Part shown: positions 6,208 through 7,228 of the stretch, one piece after another
Numbering within the stretch: position 1 is the stretch's first letter
Layout of the letters: every line of letters begins with the position of its first letter
DNA from: Planctomycetota bacterium
GTDB taxonomy: Bacteria; Planctomycetota; Planctomycetia; Pirellulales; Thermoguttaceae
Direction: 5' to 3'
Length of the DNA: 7,228 bases
NCBI GenBank assembly: GCA_021784975.1
Contig: JAJYGU010000461.1
Coordinates: 1-7,228 of the forward strand
The notes under the pieces: model-generated
The model's input: only the letters and a program-made list of their open reading frames with translations
Told to the model about the DNA's origin: nothing
Databases searched by the model: none
Program-made: the position numbers and the translations under genes

Positions 6208-6369
6208 TTAGGCATGCTGACAGTGAAACAGAACCCAAACGAACAGGCCGAACCACGCCACGCGCCACATGAAGCGCTCGATGGCGTGCGCTGTCGGGGC
6301 GATGATCGAATGCCAAACGTCGTGCCGGTTCGTGGTCTGTCGCGAGTTAACATGGGTAGACTCCGACAT
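6208..6369 (-). CDS. 53-aa small membrane protein leading the methyltransferase operon
   Basis: The start is ATG at 6369-6367, chosen because AAAGGAAAAG lies directly upstream. The same frame is open much further upstream but reads as non-coding sequence there. The N-terminal 30 residues are polar. A hydrophobic stretch rich in Trp and Phe (WRVAWFGLFVWVLFHC, about 35-50) is a likely single membrane span ending close to the C-terminus. The TAA stop (6210-6208) sits inside the methyltransferase ribosome binding site as TAAGGAG, so translation of the two is probably linked. No family is recognised. Possible roles are a phage-encoded membrane peptide or a leader for the operon. Confidence is moderate because the gene is short. 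Confidence 0.65.
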   Translation of the reverse strand: MSESTHVNSRQTTNRHDVWHSIIAPTAHAIERFMWRVAWFGLFVWVLFHCQHA

Positions 6370-6501
6370 GGCTTTTCCTTTCTGGTTCAAAGTCGGACAG
6401 GGAAAACAAACTGTGCTGGCAACGGGGCCTGTTCCCGCGGGCCAATCGGAGGGGGCAGAATTTTTCCAAGTACCTATCCGACAGGCGGTGGTACGTATTC
6501 G

Positions 6502-6518
6502 TCTGCCAGACTGGCAGA
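6502..6518. promoter_or_regulatory. 7-bp dyad, possible operator upstream of the methyltransferase operon
   Basis: TCTGCCA (6502-6508) and TGGCAGA (6512-6518) are perfect inverted repeats around a 3-base centre. They sit about 130 bases upstream of the small membrane protein start. The size and symmetry fit a dimeric repressor site, but nothing identifies the binder. Confidence 0.35.
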
Positions 6519-6533
6519 TCGGACGTGGGCCAC

Positions 6534-6553
6534 CGTGTTGCGACGTGTTGCGA
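6534..6553. repeat. Tandem pair of a 10-mer (CGTGTTGCGA x2)
   Basis: Two exact adjacent copies of CGTGTTGCGA occupy 6534-6543 and 6544-6553. The core GTTG is the complement of the CAAC core in the repeat set 45 bases to the right, so the two may be oppositely oriented copies of one site. Confidence 0.6.
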
Positions 6554-6597
6554 AGGGCGGAAAGCGGGGAACGTTGGTGCCACAACGCGGAACTCGC

Positions 6598-6627
6598 CAA
6601 CGTGGGCCAACGTCGGGCAACGTAGGC
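6598..6627. repeat. Three tandem 10-mers with core CAACGT
   Basis: CAACGTGGGC (6598-6607), CAACGTCGGG (6608-6617) and CAACGTAGGC (6618-6627) follow one another without gaps. The ten-base period places the cores on the same face of the helix. More scattered CAACG or CGTTG cores occur nearby, for example around 6419, 6570 and 6583. They could be iterons, operator half-sites or the remains of a repetitive coding region. Confidence 0.6.
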
Positions 6628-6721
6628 GGAATCAATCCGTCCCCGAAAAGCGGCGCACCGTCCCTCGCGCGTGCGCGGACGCGCTGCGGGCATGCGAGCA
6701 CGCGGGCGTGACTGCGTGACG

Positions 6722-6760
6722 TATATATAGGGAGAGAGAGAGATCTCTCTTATATATATA
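6722..6760. repeat. AT-rich interrupted palindrome centred on AGATCT
   Basis: A perfect 14-bp palindrome, AGAGAGATCTCTCT (6737-6750), is flanked by TATATATA (6722-6729) on the left and TATATATATA (6751-6760) on the right. The left TA tract is separated by seven purines, so folding gives a stem of 7 plus 8 bp with a one-sided bulge. It is the lowest-GC stretch in the window and could be a cruciform, a DNA-unwinding site or a promoter element. Confidence 0.6.
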
Positions 6761-6774
6761 GAGTTAAGGCTCCC

Positions 6775-6817
6775 CGAATCCGTCACCGCGGCAATTGACT
6801 CATTACGGACGGATTCG
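6775..6817. repeat. 10-bp inverted repeat with 23-base loop
   Basis: CGAATCCGTC (6775-6784) and GACGGATTCG (6808-6817) are exact inverted repeats. They lie about 100 bases beyond the stop of the DUF3987-like gene. No T run follows on either strand, so a protein-binding site or weak hairpin is more likely than an intrinsic terminator. Confidence 0.45.
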
Positions 6818-6914
6818 CCATTTCGGCGCGGTCCGACCCCATGTCGCCCCCTCAATTCGTCGCGCTTGGGTGACGCATTGCGACAAGCCGATGCCGGATT
6901 CAGTTGCGGTTGGC

Positions 6915-7228
6915 TCATGTGAGTCGATACCCCTGTGCTGGCCTGGTCTTCGTGGGGATTTCGACCTGGGCGATTTCCCCCTGCTGCAAGAGCGTGGTGA
7001 CGATCTGGTCGAAGTCGACAGCCTTGCAGTGCATGGCCCGCATCAATTGGCGACGGGCCGCTTGGCCACCTGACTCTTTGAGACGGCGCAGGAACTTGAG
7101 GCACTCGGCGTGGAACGGGTTCTCGGCCACGTAGCTTGCCGCCAGGTAGAGCTGGCGACGCGTCTGATGCATGGCAAACTCGGTCGCCCACTCGATGGCC
7201 GGCAGGCCGATGACCGGATTCTCGTGGT
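6915..7228 (-). CDS. C-terminal end of a DUF3987-like (phage/plasmid replication-type) protein, 5' end off window
   Basis: The frame is open from the right edge (first whole codon CAC at 7226-7224) to a TGA at 6917-6915, giving 103 residues. An internal ATG at 7172 exists, but coding continues upstream without a break (HENPVIGLPAIEWATEFAM), so it is not the start. The segment is helical: AIEWATEFAMHQTRRQLYLA, then SYVAENPFHAECLKFLRRLK. A winged-helix-like end follows: RRQLMRAMHCKAVDFDQIV, then TTLLQQGEIAQVE and GYRLT. This combination recalls the C-terminus of DUF3987 proteins, which are primase/helicase-associated in phages, plasmids and islands. The assignment is from memory and rests on the end only; any other protein ending in a winged helix is possible. 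It is transcribed toward the structured gap and the methyltransferase operon. Confidence 0.6.
   Translation of the reverse strand, partial: HENPVIGLPAIEWATEFAMHQTRRQLYLAASYVAENPFHAECLKFLRRLKESGGQAARRQLMRAMHCKAVDFDQIVTTLLQQGEIAQVEIPTKTRPAQGYRLT

Larger units (their letters stand above)
6370..6914. other. 545-base gap with no convincing gene; repeat- and dyad-rich
   Basis: Frames are open here on both strands, but their translations are rich in Arg, Pro and Ser, have no recognisable domain and lack good ribosome sites. The gap holds a 7-bp dyad (6502-6518), a perfect tandem 10-mer (6534-6553), three tandem 10-mers (6598-6627), an AT-rich interrupted palindrome (6722-6760) and a 10-bp inverted repeat (6775-6784 and 6808-6817). 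It precedes the small membrane protein/methyltransferase operon and follows the DUF3987-like gene, so it should hold that operon's promoter. It could also be a replication origin or operator region. No clear -35/-10 pair was found. Confidence 0.55.

Noticed and set aside
6197..6316. 40-codon N-terminal extension of the methyltransferase
   Set aside because: The extension overlaps the small membrane protein gene, shows no ParB-like sequence and lacks a good ribosome site. The ATG at 6196 has AAGGAG at ideal spacing.
6208..7191. Open frame of 327 codons on the - strand spanning the structured gap
   Set aside because: Its upstream two thirds overlap the DUF3987-like gene in another frame and the repeat-rich gap, and read as Arg/Pro/Ser-rich nonsense. 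Only the last 53 codons, with their own ribosome site, were kept.
1..7228. tRNA, rRNA, CRISPR array, riboswitch or phage attachment site
   Set aside because: No cloverleaf, regularly spaced repeat-spacer pattern, known riboswitch core or paired direct repeats flanking the region were seen.

Overview
This is a GC-rich bacterial or prophage segment. It carries phage-type genes: a GpA-type terminase large subunit with a small partner, a ParB-domain/DNA methyltransferase fusion, a DUF1937 protein, a HARE-HTH protein and the end of a large DUF3987-like protein. An IS5-family insertion sequence abuts it at the left edge. The terminase partner, the zinc-ribbon protein and the methyltransferase resemble, from memory, proteins of planctomycete genomes and their prophages. 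A planctomycete prophage or phage-derived island is therefore my best guess; no database search was possible. No portal, capsid, tail, integrase, tRNA or CRISPR is visible.

Layout. (1) 1-230, + strand: the 3' end of an IS5-family transposase with a probable right IS end at a TA. (2) 2882 down to 209, - strand: a packaging cassette of three overlapping genes, namely a 74-aa small-subunit-like protein, the 752-aa terminase, and a small NrdR-like zinc-ribbon gene. The zinc-ribbon gene is frameshifted at an eight-base homopolymer, and its 3' end is probably replaced by IS sequence. (3) 2883-3033: a divergent regulatory gap. (4) 3034-4503, + strand: four small genes, each with a strong ribosome binding site, ending in a HARE-HTH protein with a lysine/alanine-rich linker. 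(5) 6369 down to 4500, - strand: a 53-aa membrane protein, a ParB-methyltransferase fusion and a DUF1937 protein, spaced as a translationally coupled operon and meeting the HARE-HTH gene stop to stop. (6) 6370-6914: 545 bases with no convincing gene but with direct repeats, dyads and a striking AT-rich palindrome. (7) 7228 down to 6915, - strand: the C-terminal end of a DUF3987-like protein that runs off the window.

How they may work together: the terminase cassette would cut and package phage DNA. The methyltransferase would mark DNA, and the coupled DUF1937 protein (nucleoside-deoxyribosyltransferase-like fold) may act on nucleotides. The HARE-HTH protein is a plausible reader of DNA state. 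The repeat-rich gap after the DUF3987-like gene is a candidate replication or control region. These functional links are inference. The most notable points are the hidden frameshifted zinc-ribbon gene, the motif shared by the 74-aa protein and the terminase N-terminus, the shared GW-x5-TTG motif in two neighbouring + strand proteins, and the structured gap at 6370-6914.
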